This document shows positions 9,755 to 18,360 of a stretch of DNA of 64,000 nucleotides, piece by piece. A program made the translations under genes and the position numbers. Source of the DNA: CAWDMN01 sp963803155 (GTDB taxonomy: Bacteria; Acidobacteriota; Terriglobia; Versatilivoradales; Versatilivoraceae); NCBI GenBank assembly GCA_963803155.1, contig CAWDMN010000112.1, forward strand, positions 9,651-73,650, written 5' to 3'. A model generated the notes under the pieces. It did no database searches, had not been told where the DNA came from, and saw nothing but the letters and a program-made list of their open reading frames with translations. Numbering within the stretch: position 1 is the first letter of the stretch; every line of letters begins with the position of its first letter.

Positions 9755-10144
9755 CTATTTTGAAGAGATCGGCGGGTGATAAATAATCTGTATCCGGTTA
9801 GCGTCGGGATCAAGGAAATAAAACGAGCGGGCGCCATCCCGATGGGTTCGCGGTTCTTTCTCCACCGGAATTCCCTTCTGGCGGATTCGGTCTGCCCAGG
9901 CATCCACTTCTTCCGGTCGGCCTACGACAAATCCAAAATGATCGAGATGCTGATGACAATTATCTGTTGTGATCCCTTCGGCCTTATGCAAGGCCAGGTT
10001 GTCCGTTCCCGAGGTCAAATAGGCATTGTCAGCATCCGGTCGCCATTCCAGTTCACATCCCAATACTTCCCGATAGAAGCGGAGGGAAGCATCAACATCT
10101 CTGACATTCAAAGCCACATGCCTTAAGCCCAACCAACCAGCCAT
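9755..10144 (-). CDS. VOC-family (glyoxalase-like) protein
   Basis: 129-aa single-module VOC protein with two beta-alpha-beta-beta-beta repeats: LRHVALNVRDVDASLRFYREVLG and HLDHFGFVVGRPEEVDAW, ending FYFLDPDANRIQIIYH. I choose ATG 10144 because GGAG sits 9 bases upstream and homology begins there; the frame stays open upstream to 10231 but that part is unlike the family. The first two expected metal-ligand histidines (RHVAL, DHFGF) are present. The usual final glutamate in the 'DPDGNRIEL' strand is Gln here, so metal binding or lyase activity may be altered. It could be a lyase, dioxygenase or binding protein; the substrate is unknown. Confidence 0.8.
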   Translation of the reverse strand: MAGWLGLRHVALNVRDVDASLRFYREVLGCELEWRPDADNAYLTSGTDNLALHKAEGITTDNCHQHLDHFGFVVGRPEEVDAWADRIRQKGIPVEKEPRTHRDGARSFYFLDPDANRIQIIYHPPISSK

Positions 10145-10429
10145 GTCAAATTTCTCCAAATTAAATTTCCGAGGACCAACCATTTCATTATAACGGGTGA
10201 AGCGGAACGAAATGGAAGGGTGAAATGCCACCTTTTTTCAATTCTTGGGATGTCCACGGACCGTTGAATCAGGGTGTCTACTGGTTGGAGTGTCGAATAA
10301 ATTTTCTCTGAAACGCAATAAAAACAATAAGGGGGCTCACCCGGAGCCAGTAACAGCGTGCAATCCGGGATTTTGCATTCAGGCGGTCTTGCAGCTTGTT
10401 GGCTTCAATCTCGTCAATAGGCCAGTTCA

Positions 10430-11836
10430 TCAGGCGCTGGAATTCGATGATTCGCTTTTGCGGCGCCACCGCTCATGAGTGATATTGTGGATTTTTACTT
10501 TGTAATTAAGCACTCGGCGGCTGACTCCCAGCAACTCGGCGGCATCTTTTTGCACCCAGTTGCACATTTTCAGAGCTTCCAACAAAGTATTGCGTTCCAG
10601 GTCTTCGAGTTTAATTCCCGTGGGTGGAATTTTAATGCCCATGGCCGTGGGACTGGCGCTGGGTTCATCGAGACTTGAAGACAGGGTCAAATCTTCGACA
10701 ACGACTAGATTGGATTCGGCCATCAAAACCGCGCGCTCAATGGCATTCTGCAGTTCCCGGATATTTCCCGGCCAGTTGTGGCGAGTTAAGTATTTGGCCG
10801 CTTGGGGGGTAAAACCGTCGATGCGTTTCTTGAGTTCATTGCTGAATTTGGTGGCAAAGAAATTAGCGAGGGGAAGGACATCTTCTTTGCGTTCGCGCAA
10901 AGAGGGCATTTGTATGGAAACAGTGTTGAGCCGGTAGTAAAGGTCTTCACGGAATCGGTTGTTGGCGATGGCTTCTTTGGGATTTTTATTGGTGGCGGCA
11001 AGGATGCGCACATCCACCTTGATGGATTTCATCCCCCCCAGGCGTTCGAATTCCTGCTCTTGCAGAACACGAAGCACTTTGGCCTGAGTGCTGGCACTCA
11101 TGTCTCCGATTTCATCAAGGAATAAAGTGCCGCCACTGGCTTGCTCGAAGCGGCCGATCCTCTGGCGGTCGGCTCCCGTGAAAGCGCCTTTTTCATGGCC
11201 GAAAAGTTCGCTCTCCAATAGATTTTCCTGCAAGGCGGCGCAATTGACTTTGACGAAACTCTGTTTTGCTCTGTGACTGTTGTAATGTACCAGAGCGGCG
11301 ATGAGTTCTTTCCCCGTCCCAGTTTCTCCAGTAATCAGAATTGAGGCATTGCTTTTTGCGACCTTCTTGACGATGTCCAACACCTTTTTGATTTGCGGAC
11401 TGATCCCCACCAGATTGTTGTACTCCAAGGCGACATCATTTTGGCTGCGATATAATTGCAAGACTCCCTTGTCGCGGCGATACTCCAAGGCTTTCTCAAC
11501 TTTGACTTCCAATTCCTCAAGTTCGAATGGCTTTTGAATGTAATCATAGGCTCCGTGCTTCATGGCTTCCACGGCACTTTCAATGGTGCCAAATGCCGTC
11601 ATCACGATCACGACGGTGAGCTCATTTACATTCCGGGCAAAGCGCAACACTTCAAGGCCACTTTTGCGAGGCATCCGCATATCCGTGAGGACAACGTCAA
11701 AACTCTCTTCTTGGAGCCTCTCGATGGCTTGCTCACCATCTGAGACTTCGGCAATAAAATGATCTTTATCCGACAATGCCTGGACCACACTCCTTCGCAG
11801 GACTTCATTGTCTTCCACAACGAGGATTTTTCCCAT
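10430..11836 (-). CDS. NtrC-family sigma-54-dependent response regulator
   Basis: 468-aa activator of sigma-54 promoters. A receiver domain (residues 1-115) has acidic pocket E8/D9 and phospho-acceptor D52 in VVLTDMRMP. An AAA+ domain (~145-380) has Walker A GETGTGKE, the sigma-54 contact loop GAFTGAD, Walker B GGTLFLDEIGD and an arginine-rich sensor region (FREDLYYRLN). A C-terminal Fis-type helix-turn-helix (QKDAAELLGVSRRVLNYKV) binds DNA. It lies 57 bp downstream of a PAS histidine kinase on the same strand, an NtrB/NtrC-like pair. The genes it controls are not evident, and I found no clear -24/-12 promoter in the window. Confidence 0.95.
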   Translation of the reverse strand: MGKILVVEDNEVLRRSVVQALSDKDHFIAEVSDGEQAIERLQEESFDVVLTDMRMPRKSGLEVLRFARNVNELTVVIVMTAFGTIESAVEAMKHGAYDYIQKPFELEELEVKVEKALEYRRDKGVLQLYRSQNDVALEYNNLVGISPQIKKVLDIVKKVAKSNASILITGETGTGKELIAALVHYNSHRAKQSFVKVNCAALQENLLESELFGHEKGAFTGADRQRIGRFEQASGGTLFLDEIGDMSASTQAKVLRVLQEQEFERLGGMKSIKVDVRILAATNKNPKEAIANNRFREDLYYRLNTVSIQMPSLRERKEDVLPLANFFATKFSNELKKRIDGFTPQAAKYLTRHNWPGNIRELQNAIERAVLMAESNLVVVEDLTLSSSLDEPSASPTAMGIKIPPTGIKLEDLERNTLLEALKMCNWVQKDAAELLGVSRRVLNYKVKIHNITHERWRRKSESSNSSA

Positions 11837-11893
11837 AGCTGCGAAATTCCTTTTTAAATCATAATTTCTATAAAGGAGAAAAGGAGCCTAAAA

Positions 11894-13030
11894 TCATAAG
11901 GGCAATTTTATGGTAAAGGTGGTTCCTTTTCCTACTTCACTTTCCACATCGATGCTCCCCCGATGCATGTCGACTATTTTCTGAGCAATGGCCAAGCCAA
12001 TCCCAGAACCTTTTTCCTTGGTAGTGAAAAAGGGGTAGAAGATTTTACCCAATATCTCCTCCGGAATACCTTTGCCGTTGTCCGAAATTTTTATCCAGAC
12101 ATACGGAGCAAGATTGACTTGCAGGCTGATATTTTTCCCTGATATCCCGCCATTGGAATAGGTCCCCACCTTTTGAAACTGCGAGGAAGGTCCACAAGCG
12201 ATCTGGATGGTGCCAGTATCGCCAAGCGCCTGCATTGCGTTGACCATAATGTTGACAAAGACCTGTTTCATCTGGTGGCGGTCTAATTGTACGGGGGGAA
12301 CTGGAGTGAATTCCTTCTCAACTTGTATTTTATCCTTTTGCGCCGCGGAAAGAGCGGATTCAATGCTCTCTTCCAACAATGCGATGACCTCTATTTTTTC
12401 TGTGCTGACTTTGATGGGGCGGACAAATTCAAGACAGTCAGAAACGATCTTGTTGAGCTTGCGGACTTCAGAATGGACGGATTCCAATTGCGATACCTGG
12501 GGTGACTGACCGCTCAGCTTCCGTTTGACCAAGCTAGTGGTCAATTCTATGGCAGCCAATGGATTTCGAATCTCATGAGCCAGGCCCGCCGCCATTTGGC
12601 CAAGTGCGGCTAACCGATCCTTCAATTTTTCCTGCTCATTCATCTGTTCAACCAGCGTTAGATCCTTGAAAAAGAGGGAAACGCCATCCACAAATTCATC
12701 CTCATTTAGCAAGAAAGAAATCGTATAGCCCAGAGTGCGGTACTTCCCTTCACTGACTTTGATGACCAACTCAGCGCGGCTGGGCGGATTCTTCACATGA
12801 TAGGCATCTTCCAATGTGTTCAAGAGTTCTTGCCGGTCCCTAAAAATTTCGTCAATATGGAGTCCAACATAATCTTTAATCTCAAGATCCAGAATGCGCA
12901 GGGCAATTTCATTAACGGCGGTAACGCGCCGGTTCATATCCAAAGATAGAATTCCCGCGCGAAGGCTATTTAATATTTTCAGCCCGTAATCCTTTTCCTC
13001 TGAGGTGAAGAACTTTTTTTTGTAAGCCAT
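11894..13030 (-). CDS. PAS-containing NtrB-like sensor histidine kinase
   Basis: 378 aa from ATG 13030 (MAYKKK); an in-frame TTG at 13039 is the alternative. It has no obvious membrane segment, so it is probably cytosolic. An N-terminal PAS domain (LNSLRAGILSLDMNRRVTAVNEIALRIL) is followed by the HisKA dimerisation helix with the phospho-acceptor motif GLAHEIRNPLAA and the HATPase_c domain with N box NIMVNAMQALGD, G1 DNGKGIPEEI, F box FYPFFTTKEKGSGIGLAI and G2. It is the likely partner of the sigma-54 regulator immediately downstream. The PAS ligand or cofactor is unknown. Confidence 0.93.
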   Translation of the reverse strand: MAYKKKFFTSEEKDYGLKILNSLRAGILSLDMNRRVTAVNEIALRILDLEIKDYVGLHIDEIFRDRQELLNTLEDAYHVKNPPSRAELVIKVSEGKYRTLGYTISFLLNEDEFVDGVSLFFKDLTLVEQMNEQEKLKDRLAALGQMAAGLAHEIRNPLAAIELTTSLVKRKLSGQSPQVSQLESVHSEVRKLNKIVSDCLEFVRPIKVSTEKIEVIALLEESIESALSAAQKDKIQVEKEFTPVPPVQLDRHQMKQVFVNIMVNAMQALGDTGTIQIACGPSSQFQKVGTYSNGGISGKNISLQVNLAPYVWIKISDNGKGIPEEILGKIFYPFFTTKEKGSGIGLAIAQKIVDMHRGSIDVESEVGKGTTFTIKLPL

Positions 13031-13039
13031 ATTGTTCAA

Positions 13040-13683
13040 ATGGAGTCTTCCATATGACTCCGCCAGTACCTCATTCCATGAGTTTTTATAAAATAAAAGA
13101 AAATGGAATTACTCGGGTGCACAATTCCATCTATTAAATCGACAATAGGCCAATTACAATTTAGAAATTTCTGGCTAGAGGGAGGCTCTTTCATAAAATA
13201 GCGGCTGTCATGGCTCCGACTCTCTCAATGTAGTTTTAAAAAAATATCAAAGTATATTTTGATGCCGAGTATTTCAATTCTATTGGTTTTTGCGGAAATA
13301 TCAATTTGTGTTTTGGGAGGAGTTCAAGATAATCAAGCCTATTGTAATGTGCTTCTTCTCCCCGATAATTGTCTGCGGAGTCCCCTGATCTCTTGAACTG
13401 TCAGCGGTCCCAATGCCAATGATTCAAAAAAGGAAGCTGGTTGAGGAGTTGGATGGGGATGTCCAAATATTACATTGCCTGGACTAGATCCAATTTCTGC
13501 GGGCAAAGCGGAGAATTACTCCATGAAGGTGGGGTAACCGAAATTTTCCTTCTGGATTGCCGGAACATCAATCGTGAGGCAGAGAGTCCAAAAAAACTCA
13601 GGTCCCCTCGGTGCCCTGTTGGAGCGAATTTCCGCCAATCCGAACCTTGGAAGATCAAACAGCGTGAAAATTATATTCTTCCG
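13040..13683. other. Intergenic region, no gene supported
   Basis: About 640 AT-leaning bases upstream of the kinase. A small dyad ATCAAA-N6-TTTGAT lies near 13245-13262. An 83-codon open frame at 13441-13692 has no motif, no Shine-Dalgarno and atypical composition, so I do not call it. The region presumably contains the kinase/regulator promoter. Confidence 0.4.
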
Positions 13684-14624
13684 TCAACGTGAGGCGTGCA
13701 CGATCGTGCGCTGAAATGTGCCGCCACCCGGTCGCACAATTTCCTGATGGCACCCCTTCAGCACCACCTTTGAAAAACTCAGCTTCTTGAGCATCTGCTC
13801 AAGACAAGAATAGTTAGGCCACCACCAGAAGACTTCGTCTTTCCCAGGTTCATCGCCTCCCACATAAAGCATAAAGGGGCAATCATCCGTCATTTGGACC
13901 AATCCCTGCGATATGACCAATGTTCCCCGGCAAAGCTCGGCCGCTACGGACAATGCCTTTAATGGATTGATTGTGTGAAGCAAAACGTCCCCCGCGAATA
14001 CGAAATCAAACAGACCCGCGCCCAATCGAGCCGCCGTCAAATCATATACAGTGGAGAAGCATCGTGTGACCTTGGATTGTAACCTTTCCCTGCAAAATTC
14101 GAAGGGCTCGACTAGATAATACCGATAAAACTGCTGCAATGCCTCCATCTGGAAGAGCTGCTGGCATTGCTCTTCAGAGTACGAGGATTGGGCGGGCATC
14201 ATAGCCCGGAGTTTGCGCAGGGTCTGGTCCATTGTCTCACCCGGAAATTTATCTATGTCCAACAAAGAAGAAATTTCCGTTGAAACCACACGCCCTCCGC
14301 TTTTTTCAAATTCAAAGAAAAAAAGCCGGTAGCGGCCCCAACGTCCAGCACATTCATTCCCGCCATGCTCTCCGGCAAATCAAAGGCGTCCAAGGTATGT
14401 CGGTAATCGTATACCCCCGGAGTGATGAGTCCGTTTCCAAAATCTATCGTGTAGTACCAAAAATAATTGCGCATATCCCCATACCCTAGGTCTTGGGCTT
14501 TCCTGAGGAATTCACTTGTCATTCGGGCATGTTCTTCCTGAACTAAGGGTATGTGGGTTTTTGTGACCTCCTGAATATATGACTGCCGAATCTGAAAACG
14601 ACGATGATTGTAGATGCCGGACAT
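13684..14624 (-). CDS. CmoB-like SAM-dependent methyltransferase, frameshifted
   Basis: Class I SAM methyltransferase resembling the tRNA (mo5U34)-methyltransferase/DUF1698 group. The N-terminal part ends in motif I NVLDVGAATGFFS. The C-terminal part carries LFDFVFAGDVLLHTINPLKAL (motif IV region) and a substrate-domain tail. The two parts are in different frames. Motif continuity is best restored near 14311-14324 by adding one base in a short T-rich run (minus strand), giving GFFSFEFEKSGGRVVSTEI. Repaired length is about 313 aa, close to the family's ~320. Start ATG 14624 (MSGIYNHRRF). Either a recent pseudogene or a one-base sequencing error; the rest of the frame is well conserved. It may act on tRNA or on a small molecule. 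Confidence 0.7.
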
Positions 14625-14975
14625 TCCGCCCCGGCAGGATTAAGCCTGACAGTATGCCATTTAGACCGGAGAATGTGGGGATTATACCTCTTTTGTTAGG
14701 TGCAAAAAGCGGTAAGACCCTTCGAGTGACCTCTGGACAACTCTGACGCTTAATTTGGAACTAATTGGTGGATTTTAAGCGGGCGGATTTGTTGTCGAAT
14801 AGAAAAAATTAGTGTAGACTGTACAATGCAATGGAAGGGAGTCAAACTGAATACTCTCTCAGAGCTACCTCATTATCAGATCTGCCACTCATGCCTCAGA
14901 ATTTCCTCAAAAAATCTATGGTCATCGCTGCCGATCTGCAATCTACTTTAGTTCCTGGACAGGGGGAATAGTTTC
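14625..14975. other. Divergent intergenic region between the methyltransferase and tex
   Basis: 351 bp. It holds a candidate tex promoter (listed separately) and presumably the minus-strand methyltransferase promoter. Nothing else is recognised. Confidence 0.5.
14792..14820 (+). promoter_or_regulatory. Candidate sigma-70 promoter for tex
   Basis: TTGTCG at 14792-14797 and TAGACT at 14815-14820 with a 17-bp spacer, about 155 bp upstream of the tex start. Consensus match and spacing only. Confidence 0.35.
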
Positions 14976-17813
14976 ATGGAATTGGATCCAATCATCCTTG
15001 CGAAAATATCTCAAGATGCTGGCGTAAAAGAAGGCCAAGCCCGCGCGACAGTGGCTCTATTGGAAGAACAAGCCACAGTCCCTTTTATTGCCCGGTATCG
15101 CAAGGAAGCCACGGGTAATTTGGATGAAGTTGCCATCCGGGATATTGCGGACAGGCTGGAATACTATAAGGACTTGCTGGCCAGAAGAGAAACCATTCTG
15201 AAGTCAATTGAAGAGCAAGGGCATTTGACCGAGGAGTTGAAAAAGCAAATAAGCAATTGCTTTGAAAAAAATGTGCTGGAAGATTTGTACCTTCCATATA
15301 AGCCAAAACGAAAAACCAAAGCATCAGTGGCAATGGAAAGAGGTTTGGAACCTTTAGGCAAATTCATTTGGGAACAGGTTCCCGGTGAAAAGTCCCTTGA
15401 GGAGTTGGCTGACACTTTCATCAATGCGGAAAAAGAAGTAATGACGCGGGAGGCCGCATTGGAAGGGGCTCTGCATATAGTCGCCGAATGGATTTCCGAG
15501 GATGCTGAGATTAGGCGCGAGGTTCGGGAGTTAATGATGCGGGATGGCCTAGTAGTTTCCAAAGCCGTAAAAGGCAAGGAAGAGGAAAAAACGAAGTTTG
15601 AAATGTATTATGACTTTAAGGAACCGGTGCCGAAGATCCCTTCACACCGCATGCTGGCGATCCGCCGCGGTGTCAAAGAGCAGATCTTGAGCTTTAGCAT
15701 TGAAATCGAATCCGATAAAGTTTTGGCTTTAATTACAACAAGAGTATTAAAAGATGCTGAATCGCCATTTGCCTCTTTTTTGAAGAATGCAATTAATGAT
15801 AGTTATAACCGTTTGTTGAACCCCAGTATTCAATCGGAAGTCCGCAGCTATCTCAAGGAAAAATCCGACACTGAAGCCATAAAAGTTTTTGATGCGAATT
15901 TAACGAATCTTCTTTTGTCCCCACCCGCCGGTCCTATTATGGTGGTTGGGATCGATCCTGGCTTCCGAACGGGTTGCAAGTTGGCAGTGGTGGATGAAAC
16001 CGGGAAATTCCTGGAACATGCGACCATCTACCCCACTGAACCGAAGAAGAACGTTGCCATTGCTGAGCGTACTTTGTTGAATCTGGTTCAAAAATACCAT
16101 GTTAAAGCCATTGATATCGGCAATGGCACAGCATCCCGGGAGACTGATTCTTTTGTGCGAAGCTTCTTGCGGAAGTATCAAACCGGAGAGCCCTTTGAAT
16201 TCGAAGCGGCCAGCAAGGGAGCCGTTCAATCAGTTCCGGCTACAATTGTGGAGGAGACAATTCCTGTTCCTGAAGCCTCCGTCCAATCCGCAGCGGAAGC
16301 TAATGGCAAGAGTGAAGAATCAATGGCAGCCGCTCCCTTTGAGTGCTCTGCAACAATGGTAGCTGAAGAATCTCGCGAAACACTCGCGGCGGGAGGCGTT
16401 CCTGAAGAAGAGCGACCTGCCGATGAAACTGTCTTACTAGAGAGCCCAGCCACTGAGGCTGTGGATCAAGGGCCTGAAGTATCGCCTCGGCCGTCAGAGG
16501 AGGTTGAAGGTCGATCCGCTGTCCCTGATGATCATCATTCCATTTTTTCAGTCATTGTGAATGAGTCTGGAGCGTCAGTTTACTCAGCTTCTGATTTGGC
16601 CCGCAAGGAATTTCCGGACTTGGATGTGACCGTTCGTGGCGCCATTTCCATTGCCCGTCGTCTCCAAGATCCCCTGGCGGAGTTGGTCAAGATTCACCCC
16701 AAATCAATAGGCGTTGGACAATATCAACATGACGTGGACCAGAACCGGTTGAGGGAAGGTTTGGAAGCCTCCGTGGAATCTTGTGTCAACCGGGTTGGCG
16801 TCGATATTAATACTGCTTCCCTGGAACTTTTAAAGTACATATCCGGGTTAAATCAACGAGCGGCTAAGAGGATTATTGAATTCAGGAATCAGAATGGGCG
16901 TTTTTCCTCCCGTCAACAGCTGCTTCAAGTCCCAGGGTTCGGTGAAAAAACCTTTGAACAGGCGGCGGGATTTTTGAGGGTCAAGGGGGGGGGCAATCCG
17001 TTGGATGATACCGCAGTTCACCCCGAGTCTTATGCGGTGGTCGAGCGGATGGCCGCGGCACTGAACGTGGCTATCGCTGAATTGGTTGGTAACACGCAGC
17101 TTCTGGAGAAGCTTGATATCAAACAGTTCGTGGATGAGAAAACTGGCGAATTCACCCTGAACGATATCAGGGAAGAATTGCTCAAGCCGGGCCGTGACCC
17201 GCGCAGCCAATTTATCGTCCCGACTTTCCGGGATGACGTGAAAGAGGTCTCCGATTTAAAGGATGGGATGGAATTGGAAGGCACCGTAACCAATGTAACC
17301 AATTTTGGCGCCTTCGTGGACATCGGAGTTCATCAAGATGGATTGGTCCATGTTTCTGAAATTTCCAATCGATTTGTACAGGACCCTCGCGCGGCGGTGC
17401 AGGTGGGGCAGATTGTCAAAGTAAAAGTCATTGGCGTGGATCAAGCAATGAAGCGGATCTCGCTCTCCATTAAGGCCCTGATGCCCAAAATCAAAAAAAC
17501 CAAAATTCGAAAAGCCAAAAAGCTGCCGTCTCGACCACAAGCGCAGGCCTCCGTTGAGAATCTTCAGACTGCCCCGGCGGCAAAAGCTGGAGAAGCGCGA
17601 AAGACTCGGGAATCACGCCCCGGCAGTTTCCCGTCTCGGCAATCTCATGATCAGGTTCGTTCCGAAAGGCCGGCCAGACAGGAGGCTCCCGCCATCCCAA
17701 CCAAAGGGGCCAAGCCTGCCAGTCCTCGCAAGGAATCGCAGATTGGCGCTCCCAACCTTTCTTTTGAGGATAAAATTCGTATGCTGCAGGAGAAGTTTGG
17801 AGGGATCCGCTAA
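14976..17813 (+). CDS. tex: Tex-family S1 RNA-binding protein with large acidic insertion
   Basis: 945 aa, versus the usual ~720-790. Tex binds RNA and associates with transcription, and is linked to toxin gene expression and transcription-associated genome stability. In order: Tex N-terminal helical domain (1-~310), YqgF/RNase H-like domain starting at PIMVVGIDPGFRTGCKLAVVD, a ~110-residue Ala/Glu/Pro/Ser-rich insertion (about residues 408-518), the rest of YqgF (SGASVYSASDLARKEFPDLD, VGQYQHDV), helix-hairpin-helix (GVDINTASLELLKYISGL), an S1 domain (ELEGTVTNVTNFGAFVDIGVHQDGLVHVSE) and a basic low-complexity tail of ~110 residues. ATG 14976 follows an AGGGGGAA Shine-Dalgarno. A G9 tract (16985-16993) codes in frame for Gly-Gly-Gly before the S1 domain. 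Identity is firm; the role of the insertion is unknown. Confidence 0.95.
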   Translation: MELDPIILAKISQDAGVKEGQARATVALLEEQATVPFIARYRKEATGNLDEVAIRDIADRLEYYKDLLARRETILKSIEEQGHLTEELKKQISNCFEKNVLEDLYLPYKPKRKTKASVAMERGLEPLGKFIWEQVPGEKSLEELADTFINAEKEVMTREAALEGALHIVAEWISEDAEIRREVRELMMRDGLVVSKAVKGKEEEKTKFEMYYDFKEPVPKIPSHRMLAIRRGVKEQILSFSIEIESDKVLALITTRVLKDAESPFASFLKNAINDSYNRLLNPSIQSEVRSYLKEKSDTEAIKVFDANLTNLLLSPPAGPIMVVGIDPGFRTGCKLAVVDETGKFLEHATIYPTEPKKNVAIAERTLLNLVQKYHVKAIDIGNGTASRETDSFVRSFLRKYQTGEPFEFEAASKGAVQSVPATIVEETIPVPEASVQSAAEANGKSEESMAAAPFECSATMVAEESRETLAAGGVPEEERPADETVLLESPATEAVDQGPEVSPRPSEEVEGRSAVPDDHHSIFSVIVNESGASVYSASDLARKEFPDLDVTVRGAISIARRLQDPLAELVKIHPKSIGVGQYQHDVDQNRLREGLEASVESCVNRVGVDINTASLELLKYISGLNQRAAKRIIEFRNQNGRFSSRQQLLQVPGFGEKTFEQAAGFLRVKGGGNPLDDTAVHPESYAVVERMAAALNVAIAELVGNTQLLEKLDIKQFVDEKTGEFTLNDIREELLKPGRDPRSQFIVPTFRDDVKEVSDLKDGMELEGTVTNVTNFGAFVDIGVHQDGLVHVSEISNRFVQDPRAAVQVGQIVKVKVIGVDQAMKRISLSIKALMPKIKKTKIRKAKKLPSRPQAQASVENLQTAPAAKAGEARKTRESRPGSFPSRQSHDQVRSERPARQEAPAIPTKGAKPASPRKESQIGAPNLSFEDKIRMLQEKFGGIR
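16985..16993. repeat. G9 tract inside tex, in frame
   Basis: Nine consecutive Gs encode Gly-Gly-Gly between the helix-hairpin-helix region and the next domain (RVKGGGNPLDD). A one-base slip here would remove the C-terminal S1 domain and basic tail. Confidence 0.85.
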
Positions 17814-17841
17814 ATCCCATATCTTTGCTGGCGAATGAGGT

Positions 17842-17876
17842 AAGGGGTGAGGAAGATTCTTCACCCCTTTTTATTT
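17842..17876 (+). terminator. Rho-independent terminator after tex
   Basis: Stem AAGGGGTGA / TCACCCCTT with a 10-base loop, directly followed by TTTTATTT, 29 bases after the tex stop. Confidence 0.85.
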
Positions 17877-18360
17877 GGAGTCCATCGATGCTTTTTTTCT
17901 CACAGGGTAATCCGAAAATGATGTTGTGAAGATAAAATTTTCTACTAAAGAACTGTGCATGACCGTATGTTTGTCACAGCAGATTATGAAAATGCGGTGA
18001 TGTGTGAATCCCCCGGGGAAGAAGATTTTTTGAGGATGAGAAATTTCCAGTGACAACATAAGAGGGGTTCAGCCACATCCCCTTCATCTCACAAAATTTT
18101 GTTGCCGCGCCAATATCGTTTCTCCAAGCCCTAACCTGGACGAGCCAGAACCAAAAAGTTCATCCGATGGCAATTGCTTCCAAAATAACCGCCCAATCAG
18201 AGTTTCCAAGAATGCAAAAAAATATTCTACTCTTTTAGAAGCAGAAATTGACTGGAAAGAGACTAAAAATCCATCTGCTAATTTACATTCCTGAGTTCTT
18301 CATCCATAATTTGGCCACGTCTGAAGTGTATAATTAAAATCACATCTTGGAATTCACAAA
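17877..18360. other. Intergenic region upstream of the LamG protein
   Basis: AT-rich stretch of 484 bp after the tex terminator. Short open frames have no recognisable content. A TATAAT at about 18330 could be the -10 of the next gene but has no good -35 at the right distance. Confidence 0.4.

Noticed and set aside
13441..13692. 83-codon frame in the kinase upstream region
   Set aside because: No recognisable domain, no Shine-Dalgarno, and it overlaps the methyltransferase 3' end.
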